Source: UBA7803 sp040219135 (GTDB taxonomy: Bacteria; Pseudomonadota; Gammaproteobacteria; Pseudomonadales; Azotimanducaceae). Taken from it: a stretch of DNA of 64,000 nt. Below, one piece after another: positions 58,235-64,000 of this stretch; position 1 is the stretch's first letter, and each line of letters starts with the position of its first letter. The notes under the pieces were generated by a model. The model worked only from the letters and a program-made list of their open reading frames with translations, ran no database searches and was not told where the DNA came from. The stretch spans positions 248,001 to 312,000 of the forward strand of contig JAVJTA010000005.1 of NCBI GenBank assembly GCA_040219135.1, in the 5' to 3' direction. Made by a program: the position numbers and the translations under genes.

Positions 58235-58582
58235 ATGAACCCAGCACTCCGACACGCGTACCAGGCCGAGCTGAACGCCGCGAAAGCCGAGACGGCCGAG
58301 GGAAACATCGAAGTCGCGTTTCATCATCTCGAACGCGCCCACATCCTCAGTCAGCGTCACACGCTGGAACACGTTCACGTGCATTGGCTCATGCTGCGCC
58401 TCGGCGCTTCGATAGGCGATTGGCACGAGGTCACCGGCCAGTGCCTGCGAATGGTCGCGGCAGCGTTGTTCTCGCGCGTATGGGTACCAATCGGAAACAC
58501 CGGTCGTGCCCACGTCAGCGCCACGAAACCCATGTCGATTCCAGACGATCTTCGTGCCCTGCTGGAGAAGGGTCGTGTCTGA
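58235..58582 (+). CDS. DUF3703 family protein
   Basis: A 115-residue helical protein with the DUF3703 pattern: AYQAELNAAKAETAEGNIEVAFHHLERAHILSQRH, then VHWLMLRLG and the C-terminal GRAHVSATKPMSIPDDL. Function is unknown. Its homologues are often seen in integron cassettes and genomic islands, sometimes near metal-resistance genes. The start is 7 nt after a degenerate attC end. Confidence 0.82.
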   Translation: MNPALRHAYQAELNAAKAETAEGNIEVAFHHLERAHILSQRHTLEHVHVHWLMLRLGASIGDWHEVTGQCLRMVAAALFSRVWVPIGNTGRAHVSATKPMSIPDDLRALLEKGRV

Positions 58583-58636
58583 ATCGGAGCGATGCGACGC
58601 GGGCGGGGCACGGGTGACGCCCATCGTTGAGCCCAC

Positions 58637-59323
58637 GTGAACGAACTCGATCTGATGCACTCCCACTGCGACGCGCTCTACGTCCACAACGGCCGTTCGG
58701 AGCTGGTCAGGGTCAACGACTGGCTCAGGCGGCCAGCGCCTCTACTCTGGATCGGCTTTGCGGCGAATGGCACGCTGTGGCGCTTCCACGAAGACGTGTC
58801 CGCCAGGACTCGAGCTCGGATCGATGACCTCATCGACCAGGAGCCGAAGGGCGGAACAAGCGAGGTTCCTCTTCACGACGACTCGTATCGCGCCTGCCTC
58901 GGGGCGAACGCCGCGATCGCCGGACCGACGTATTGGCTGGCATCCCCCTCCTCCGGACCCGGTCATCGGGTCGTGCGCGTCTCGGCGGCCAATGCAGCCA
59001 TCCTGGCCCAGGGCGGCCTGGAGGCCTGGATTCCCGACATTCCACACCAGCAACCCATGTTCGCCTCACTGGCGCGCGGCCGCGCAGTGGCGGTCTGTGC
59101 TAGCGTTCGCTCTACGCCCGTTGCCCACGAGGCGGGGGTCGAAACGTTGCCAGACTATCGTCGTCAGGGGCATGCGGCCGCAGCGGTGGCCGCCTGGGCG
59201 CAGGAACTGCGGCGAGGAGGAATCATGCCGCTGTACAGCACGTCCTGGAACAACCTCGCTTCGCAGGCCGTTGCACGCCGCGTCGGCTTCCAGGCTTTCG
59301 GCTGGGAGTATCGCGTTGGCTAG
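58637..59323 (+). CDS. GNAT acetyltransferase with N-terminal extension
   Basis: A 228-residue protein. The first ~130 residues form a divergent GNAT-like half (NELDLMHSHCDALYVHNGRS, LVRVNDWLRRPAP). The second half carries motif A ETLPDYRRQGHAAAAVAAW (about 172-190) and the C-terminal STSWNNLASQAVARRVGFQAFG. GTG start 58637. The stop overlaps the NUDIX gene by 8 nt. This begins a run of overlapping plus-strand genes that extends to about 61.5 kb. Confidence 0.82.
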   Translation: MNELDLMHSHCDALYVHNGRSELVRVNDWLRRPAPLLWIGFAANGTLWRFHEDVSARTRARIDDLIDQEPKGGTSEVPLHDDSYRACLGANAAIAGPTYWLASPSSGPGHRVVRVSAANAAILAQGGLEAWIPDIPHQQPMFASLARGRAVAVCASVRSTPVAHEAGVETLPDYRRQGHAAAAVAAWAQELRRGGIMPLYSTSWNNLASQAVARRVGFQAFGWEYRVG

Positions 59324-59747
59324 AATCACCAGGATTGCTGCCTACGGGCTGGTCACCGAGTGCCATCGGATCCTTCTGTGTCGGATCTCCGACCAACTTC
59401 CCCAACATGCCGGCTCATGGACGCTTCCCGGCGGCGGAGTGGAGTTCGGCGAAGACCCGGAAGCCGCCATGGTGAGAGAACTGCGGGAGGAAACGGGCCT
59501 GCGAGTCGAGAGCACGGGCCTCGCGGGGATAGACTCGCTGGTGATCGAACGGGAGGATGCCTCCTTCCACAGCGTCCGCATCCTCTATTTCGCCCAGGTT
59601 CTGGATGGCAGCCTGACGAACGAGGTCGACGGCACGACGGACCTGTGCGGCTGGCACCCGATCCGGGAGGTACGATCGCTGCCGGTCGTGGATCTCGTCG
59701 ATCGGGCATTGGGCTTCATCTCGGACACGGAGGGCGCCACAGGATGA
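59316..59747 (+). CDS. NUDIX hydrolase
   Basis: A 143-residue protein with a perfect Nudix box (G-x5-E-x7-R-E-L-x-E-E-x-G) at about residues 40-62, starting GGGVEFGEDPEAAM. NUDIX enzymes cleave nucleoside diphosphates linked to another group. No ATG precedes the fold; TTG 59316, overlapping the GNAT gene by 8 nt, gives the expected ARITRIAAYGLV first strand. The stop overlaps the cupin ATG (ATGA). Confidence 0.85.
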   Translation: MARITRIAAYGLVTECHRILLCRISDQLPQHAGSWTLPGGGVEFGEDPEAAMVRELREETGLRVESTGLAGIDSLVIEREDASFHSVRILYFAQVLDGSLTNEVDGTTDLCGWHPIREVRSLPVVDLVDRALGFISDTEGATG

Positions 59748-60073
59748 TTCAGGCACAACCCAAGGCGGACTGGTCTCCGGTTCCTCGCCCGGGAACGAGC
59801 GGTGTTGCGTTCCGCATCCTGCTCCGCGGCGACGGCATCCTGCTCGCCAGCCTCCGCCTCGGCCGATCGGCGACCATCGATCGGCACTCCGCACCTCACG
59901 AGATCGATGTGGTCTGCATTGCGGGGGGCGGCTTTACCTCCATCGGGGACGAAAAATATGCGATCCATGAGGGCCAGACCGTACGGTGGCCGGCGAACGT
60001 CGACCACTGCCTGTGGACGACCGACAGCTCCATGGAGACGCTGATGGTCGAACGCTATGGCGCACAACGATAG
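59744..60073 (+). CDS. Small cupin-domain protein
   Basis: A 109-residue single cupin barrel: the strand ATIDRHSAPHEIDVVCIAGGGFTSIG carries the usual H..E pattern and YAIHEGQTVRWPANVDHCLWTTD the second histidine motif. Cupins bind metal or small ligands; function unassigned. Overlaps the NUDIX stop by 4 nt and the next GNAT gene by 17 nt. Confidence 0.78.
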   Translation: MIQAQPKADWSPVPRPGTSGVAFRILLRGDGILLASLRLGRSATIDRHSAPHEIDVVCIAGGGFTSIGDEKYAIHEGQTVRWPANVDHCLWTTDSSMETLMVERYGAQR

Positions 60074-60608
60074 CGCTCTCTCGCGTCAGGCGGCCCAGAT
60101 GTCCTGCGCCGTCATCAGGCCTGAAGCGGCATCCGATGCCGATGCCGTCCGCAGCGTCACGTACGAGGCCTTTGAGTCCATGCCGTTCGCCGCTGGCGAC
60201 GAACACCTCCTGATCGATGCGCTTCGATCCGCGCACGCGCTGGCGGTGTCACTCGTTGCAGAAGTCGACGGCCGGATCATCGGCCACATTGCTATCTCCC
60301 CCGCGACTCCGGCCGACGATTGTGCCGGATGGTACGCTCTTGGTCCGGTGTCGGTGCTGCCTGCCTGCCAACGGCGGGGTGTTGGATCCGATCTGGTCCG
60401 TAGGGGCCTTGAGGAGATCGCCGGATTGGGCGCCATCGGCTGCATCCTCACCGGCGACCCGGCCTACTACGCCCGGTTCGGCTTCGAGGTCGCTCCGGCG
60501 CTTGCGCCCTCGGAGGAGCCGGCCGAGCATTTCATGGTCAGACTCATGGGTGCCAGGAACCCGCGCGGGCCGATCAGGTTTCACGAGGCTTTCCATGGCG
60601 GCCCCTGA
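60057..60608 (+). CDS. GNAT acetyltransferase (YhbS-like)
   Basis: A 183-residue GNAT protein: AVIRPEAASDADAVRSVTYEAF at the N-terminus, motif A GPVSVLPACQRRGVGSDLVR (about 99-118) and GDPAYYARFGFEVAPA, typical of the YhbS group. It has overlapping ends with the cupin (17 nt) and the next GNAT gene (14 nt). An internal ATG at 60099 could be the true start, which would remove the overlap with the cupin gene. Confidence 0.85.
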   Translation: MAHNDSALSRQAAQMSCAVIRPEAASDADAVRSVTYEAFESMPFAAGDEHLLIDALRSAHALAVSLVAEVDGRIIGHIAISPATPADDCAGWYALGPVSVLPACQRRGVGSDLVRRGLEEIAGLGAIGCILTGDPAYYARFGFEVAPALAPSEEPAEHFMVRLMGARNPRGPIRFHEAFHGGP

Positions 60609-61095
60609 CTCCGGGACGGGAGGAGACATCGCAACGACCATCCGCCGGGGTACCTTCCAGGACCTGGACGCTCTGGTCGCGCTGGACGACATCGCCAGAA
60701 CCAGCGAGCAGCGCCGCGAGCGGATCCGCCAGGGCTTGACCGATCGCGCCATCTCGGTGGCTTGCGCGGACAGGACGCCGAAGGGCTACGCAATGACGAA
60801 CGACAGCTTCTTCGGTCATGCCTTCATCGAGCTGGTGTACGTGCACGCCGACCACCGGAGACGCGGGATCGGTCTGGCTCTCATGCGCCACATCCTGGAC
60901 AACGCGAATGGATCGAAGCTGTTCACATCGACGAACCGGTCGAACACGGCAATGCAGGCGCTGCTGGCCAGGCTTGGATTCGAAGCGTCCGGCATCATCG
61001 ATAATCTGGATCCCGGGGATCCTGAGCTCGTCTTCGTCAAGCGCCTCGATCGACCAGGGCATTCCACGCCGCCAACACGGACGATCCAGCCATGA
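60595..61095 (+). CDS. GNAT acetyltransferase
   Basis: A 166-residue protein with TTIRRGTFQDLDALVALDD, motif A LVYVHADHRRRGIGLALMRH (about 82-101) and STNRSNTAMQALLARLGFEASG. Start ATG 60595 lies within the previous gene's last codons. Its stop overlaps the VOC gene ATG by 4 nt. Two different GNAT genes in direct coupling is unusual. Confidence 0.85.
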   Translation: MAAPDSGTGGDIATTIRRGTFQDLDALVALDDIARTSEQRRERIRQGLTDRAISVACADRTPKGYAMTNDSFFGHAFIELVYVHADHRRRGIGLALMRHILDNANGSKLFTSTNRSNTAMQALLARLGFEASGIIDNLDPGDPELVFVKRLDRPGHSTPPTRTIQP

Positions 61096-61451
61096 CAGCA
61101 CCCGCATCGTGCAGGGGCGGCAGCAACGTCGCCATGAAGATCCCGACGCATCAGTTCGACGCTGCGGTCGAGGCTTACGAGCGCCTCGGCATTCCGGTCC
61201 TCGAGCGAACGGCGGCCTGCGTGACCTTCGAGTTCGGACCCATGCGTCTGCACCTGGACCGCGTCACCCACCTGAGCCAGGCGGAGATCTGGCTCGAGTT
61301 CATCGTCGCCGACCGGAACGCCGCCGCGGGCGCCGTCGAACGGGCTGGCTTCACCCGCTGCGATGGGGTCGAGGCGCTGCCGGCAGGCTTCCCCGGCTTC
61401 TGGGTGACCAGTCCCGCGGCCATCGTTCACCTGGTGAGCGAGACCGAGTGA
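61092..61451 (+). CDS. VOC/glyoxalase-like protein
   Basis: A 119-residue protein with a single VOC-like beta-alpha-beta-beta-beta repeat: KIPTHQFDAAVEAYERLGI, CVTFEFGPMRLHLDRV, IWLEFIVADRNAAAGAVERA and FPGFWVTSPAAIVHLV. No metal-ligand set is obvious, so its activity is unknown. Coupled (ATGA) to the GNAT gene before it. Confidence 0.72.
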   Translation: MTAPASCRGGSNVAMKIPTHQFDAAVEAYERLGIPVLERTAACVTFEFGPMRLHLDRVTHLSQAEIWLEFIVADRNAAAGAVERAGFTRCDGVEALPAGFPGFWVTSPAAIVHLVSETE

Positions 61452-61517
61452 ACACTCGGCACATCCTGATTGCGCGAAACGCACAAGCGCAGGGCGGAAC
61501 GTGCGGGAGAAGTTCAC

Positions 61518-61895
61518 ATGCAGGCTGAACGGGTTGTGCGGGAGTTCTGGGAGCTGATGGCCAGCAACGATTTCCAATCGGTGCGGCGCCTGCTCGCGCC
61601 CGAATTCGTTGCCGAGTGGCCGCAGTCGGGAGAGCGCATCCGAGGCGGCGAACGTTTCGCGCGCGTGAACGCCGAGTACCCGACGAAGGGCCGATGGTCC
61701 TTCATCGTGAATCGCCTTGTCTCCAGCGACCACGACGTGGTTACCCAGGTGAGCATCACGGACGGCGAGCAGACCGCAGAGCCGATTTCGTTCTTCACCG
61801 TCGTCCACGGCAAAGTCACCCGGCTTGTCGAGTACTGGCCCGAACCCTTCGCGCCGGCGGCGAATCGGCGTCACCTGGTCGAGTTGATGTGGTGA
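61518..61895 (+). CDS. SnoaL/NTF2-like protein
   Basis: A 125-residue alpha+beta barrel protein: a first helix ERVVREFWELMASNDFQSVRRLLAPEF, then strands with VTQVSITDG, ISFFTVVHGKVTRLVEYWPEPF. NTF2-like/SnoaL_2 members include isomerases and ligand-binding proteins. ATG 61518 is preceded by GGGAGAAG. Function cannot be specified. Confidence 0.78.
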   Translation: MQAERVVREFWELMASNDFQSVRRLLAPEFVAEWPQSGERIRGGERFARVNAEYPTKGRWSFIVNRLVSSDHDVVTQVSITDGEQTAEPISFFTVVHGKVTRLVEYWPEPFAPAANRRHLVELMW

Positions 61896-61987
61896 TTCTC
61901 ACGGCCCTGACCCGTCATTACTCCCTATGCATCCCCCGGTTCATGGACCACGACGTCGACTGCGCTCGTGTACGCGAGAGGAAAATC

Positions 61988-62464
61988 ATGCCAATGCCGC
62001 CAGAGACCACCGAGCCGCAGGCCTGGAATCGTCATTTCGCCATGCAGGCGAACAACCGCGCCTGGGAGCTCGCTTCGCAACCGACGAGAACCGAAGCCGA
62101 GTCCCGCGAGATGCTCGATGCGGCCCATGCTTCCGCGCATCACTGGAGTGCCTGCGGTACTGAGCTGAATCGCATGCGCGCCGACTACCTTCTGGCCGAG
62201 GTGCATGCGCTTCTCGGTCTCGGCGCATCCGCCATGACGCGCGCGGTAGAGACACTCTCTTACTTCGAACGCGTTGAGACCCCGGACTGGGAGCGAGCCT
62301 ACGTTCGGGTCATTCACGCGCACGCAGCGGCCGCAGCCGGAGATGCGAGAACGCATGCGGAATCCTACGCCCTGGCCGAGACCGCTATCCGCGCGATCGC
62401 GGACCCCGAGGATCGGCGCATCGTCGAACAGACCTTCGCGCAGGTGCCGAGGCCGGCCCGCTAG
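61988..62464 (+). CDS. Helical hypothetical protein
   Basis: A 158-residue, almost entirely helical protein without a recognised family: paired helices (NRHFAMQANNRAWELA, ESREMLDAAHASAHHWSACG, LNRMRADYLLAEVHALLG, WERAYVRVIHAHAAAAAG) suggest a TPR-like or four-helix arrangement. ATG 61988 follows GAGGAAAATC at good spacing. It ends 2 nt before the next gene. No function is proposed. Confidence 0.7.
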   Translation: MPMPPETTEPQAWNRHFAMQANNRAWELASQPTRTEAESREMLDAAHASAHHWSACGTELNRMRADYLLAEVHALLGLGASAMTRAVETLSYFERVETPDWERAYVRVIHAHAAAAAGDARTHAESYALAETAIRAIADPEDRRIVEQTFAQVPRPAR

Positions 62465-62466
62465 CG

Positions 62467-63033
62467 ATGGCGCCGTGGCCGGACGTGCCTGACAACAACG
62501 AGCTTTACCGCACCCGGCGACTAATCGCCCGGCGGCTGGATCGCGACGACGTCGACAGCATGCACGCCGTGTACGGCAACGCCGCCGCCATGCGCTGGGT
62601 CGACGATGGTTCGCCGCTGGACCGCGGCGGCTGCGCGCGCTGGATCGACATCACCCTGAACAACTACGCACGCCGCGGCTATGGAATGGTGGCCCTGGTC
62701 GAACGCAACCGCGGTCGCGTCGTCGGATTCTGCGGGATCGTGCATCCGGGGGGTCAGGCCGAGCCGGAGATCAAGTACGCCCTGCTCGAATCGCGTTGGG
62801 GCCAGGGATTCGCCACCGAAGCGGTGATCGGCATGCTCGATTTCGCGGCGAACCACCTCGGACTGGCGTCGATGATGGCCACCACCGCGCCCGAGAACCG
62901 CGCCTCCCACCGGGTGCTCGAGAAGGCCGGCATGATCCGCGCCGAGCTGCGTCAGGAAGACGACGGCACGCTTACCCAGGTATTTCGATGGCGTGCGCCG
63001 ACCGGTTCGGGAGAAGCGCCAAGCCTGGACTGA
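62467..63033 (+). CDS. RimJ/RimL-type GNAT acetyltransferase
   Basis: A 188-residue protein: RTRRLIARRLDRDDVDSMH, GRVVGFCGIVHPGG, IKYALLESRWGQGFATEAV (motif A, about 98-116) and TAPENRASHRVLEKAGMI are classical for the RimJ/RimL ribosomal-protein acetyltransferase-like group. Many such members modify antibiotics or small metabolites instead. Starts 2 nt after the preceding stop. Confidence 0.88.
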   Translation: MAPWPDVPDNNELYRTRRLIARRLDRDDVDSMHAVYGNAAAMRWVDDGSPLDRGGCARWIDITLNNYARRGYGMVALVERNRGRVVGFCGIVHPGGQAEPEIKYALLESRWGQGFATEAVIGMLDFAANHLGLASMMATTAPENRASHRVLEKAGMIRAELRQEDDGTLTQVFRWRAPTGSGEAPSLD

Positions 63034-63134
63034 ACCGATGAGTTCTGGCACAAGGGGTGGAGCGGCGGCAATCGCCGGCATGGGGATGAACCCGGGCGCA
63101 GGCAGATGACTGATCCGAAGCAGATTTCGAACGG

Positions 63135-63350
63135 ATGGCCGCTGAGTTTCCTGGAAAGCGCGTGACGTTCCAGCGGGCGTTCGCCGAGGGCAATCACGTG
63201 GTCCTGAATTGCCACCAGCCGTGGCCGGGTGACAGCGATTACGCCGGCACCGACATCTTCCGCTTCGATGCCGCCGGCAGAACCGTCGAGCACTGGGACG
63301 TGCTGCAGATGGTTCCCGAAACGTCGAAGAACGCCAACACGATGTTCTGA
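63135..63350 (+). pseudogene. SnoaL-like protein, C-terminal fragment
   Basis: The 71 visible codons (EFPGKRVTFQRAFAEGNHVV, CHQPWPGDSDYAGTDIFRFD, VEHWDVLQMVPETSKNANTMF) are the C-terminal half of a predicted SnoaL-like aldol-condensation-type protein (usually about 120-130 residues). An in-frame TGA precedes the fragment, and the N-terminal half is not found in 63034-63134. Confidence 0.65.
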
Positions 63351-63372
63351 CCCGAGAGGCCGAGATTGTCCG

Positions 63373-63744
63373 ATGCCCATCGTCGACCTTGAACTGGTGA
63401 CGGCAGCCAGCGCCGCCGAGGCGCTTTCCGCGGACGGCCTGCGTGACCTGGCGGATAGCCTCGGTGAGATCTTCGCGAGCCCGCCCCAGGGGACCTGGGT
63501 CCGGGTGAGGTGTCTCGACCCTATCCACTACGCCGAGAACGCCCGGGATCAGCCGGTGTTCCCGGTCTTTGTCACCGTGCTGAAATCCCGGGTTCCCGAT
63601 CCGGAAGTTCTGGCGGCGGAAATGCGCCGGGTCGCGGCCGCGGTCGCGGCGGCGCTGGCGCGACCGGTGGAAAACGTCCACGTGCTGTACCAGCCGCAGG
63701 CGATCGGTCGGATCGGCTTCGGCGGCGAGTTGCTGAAGGAGTGA
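63373..63744 (+). CDS. Tautomerase-superfamily protein
   Basis: A 123-residue protein starting MPIVDLELV, so the processed N-terminal Pro would be the catalytic base as in 4-oxalocrotonate tautomerase. Later RVRCLDPIHYAEN and VFPVFVTVLKSR match the family's beta strands, and the length fits a cis-CaaD/MSAD-like tautomerase. ATG 63373 is chosen because it gives Pro as residue 2. The next gene starts 5 nt after the stop. Confidence 0.75.
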   Translation: MPIVDLELVTAASAAEALSADGLRDLADSLGEIFASPPQGTWVRVRCLDPIHYAENARDQPVFPVFVTVLKSRVPDPEVLAAEMRRVAAAVAAALARPVENVHVLYQPQAIGRIGFGGELLKE

Positions 63745-63749
63745 GCCGG

Positions 63750-64000
63750 ATGAGGATGGGGTTGCTCGTGCTGATCGGCCTGGTCTCTGCCTGCACCGGT
63801 GCCCAGGGCTACGAATTCGTGCGCAGCGCCGGGCAGGCCAAGGCAGAGTGCGATCGCGCACCGACGCCGGCGGCGGCGGCCGAGTGCGAAGCGAACTACC
63901 GGCTGAGCTACGACGCCTACCGCGCCGAGCGTCGCGAAGTGCTGGATGCCGCTGAGGAATCCCTGCCGGACAGTAACGAAACGAGCCGTGGCACCGAGCC
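63750..64000 (+). CDS. Predicted lipoprotein, 3' part outside window
   Basis: Eighty-three codons are visible from ATG 63750: a short lipoprotein signal ending LVSAC (Cys15), then a polar helical region with two further cysteines (about residues 34 and 46). The end lies beyond 64000. Not recognised. Confidence 0.65.
   Translation, partial: MRMGLLVLIGLVSACTGAQGYEFVRSAGQAKAECDRAPTPAAAAECEANYRLSYDAYRAERREVLDAAEESLPDSNETSRGTE

Noticed and set aside
1..64000. tRNA, rRNA genes or riboswitches
   Set aside because: None recognised on either strand by eye; short structured RNAs could have been missed without a covariance search.

Overview
The window is a very GC-rich bacterial chromosome segment, roughly 70% G+C by eye except for a visibly AT-richer stretch at about 48-57 kb. 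LptF/LptG, an MsbA-like exporter, cytochrome c', CbpA/CbpM and DNA polymerase II point to a Gram-negative gammaproteobacterium. Genes for glucosylglycerate-type osmolyte synthesis, NhaC and sodium symporters fit a saline or marine lifestyle. The organism cannot be named from the sequence alone.

Region 1 (1-22.3 kb) is mostly ordinary chromosome: the end of a Na/Pi cotransporter, the cbpA-cbpM chaperone pair, an M20 peptidase, threonine synthase, a rhodanese, a patatin-like protein, a SIMPL protein, an AbgT transporter with a small membrane partner, a sugar dehydrogenase, a sodium:solute symporter beside a glucosyl-3-phosphoglycerate synthase and its HAD phosphatase, a cytochrome c'/cytochrome b561 pair, a secreted serine hydrolase, NhaC and an FAD oxidoreductase.

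Region 2 (22.4-41.5 kb) is the main find: what looks like a complete bacterial sphingolipid locus. The minus-strand operon at 37.3-41.5 kb encodes a serine palmitoyltransferase-like enzyme, a dedicated acyl carrier protein, an NAD-dependent ceramide reductase-like protein and an acyl-AMP ligase. The plus-strand run at 22.4-34.1 kb carries a GNAT-fold acyltransferase in the position expected of bacterial ceramide synthase, a diacylglycerol/ceramide-type lipid kinase, two nucleotidyltransferases, an LpxO/AspH-like hydroxylase, a GMC oxidoreductase, an MsbA-like ABC exporter, LptF and LptG, and an LpxL-like acyltransferase. Between the two arms lie a CDP-alcohol phosphatidyltransferase and a Tam41-like cytidylyltransferase. 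Together they suggest synthesis of a ceramide, its phosphorylation or CDP activation, head-group attachment, and export by a dedicated MsbA/Lpt-type route.

Region 3 (41.9-47.0 kb) holds a lipoprotein, DNA polymerase II, an orphan response regulator and a photolyase.

Region 4 (47.0-53.6 kb) is a chromosomal integron: a frameshifted integron integrase facing a cassette array with six attC sites (five nearly identical, about 100 bp). The cassettes carry a 2H phosphoesterase, a macro-domain protein, a secreted orphan protein, a BrnT/BrnA toxin-antitoxin pair, a HAD hydrolase, a tiny membrane peptide and a GNAT enzyme. An IS1111-type element sits precisely inside the first attC, and its non-coding end has candidate bridge-RNA guide matches to attC.

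Region 5 (53.6-64 kb) looks like older, decayed array and island material. It contains attC 3' remnants, several truncated or frameshifted genes, and then a tightly packed run of small GNAT, NUDIX, cupin, VOC, SnoaL and tautomerase genes. A lipoprotein gene is cut by the window end.
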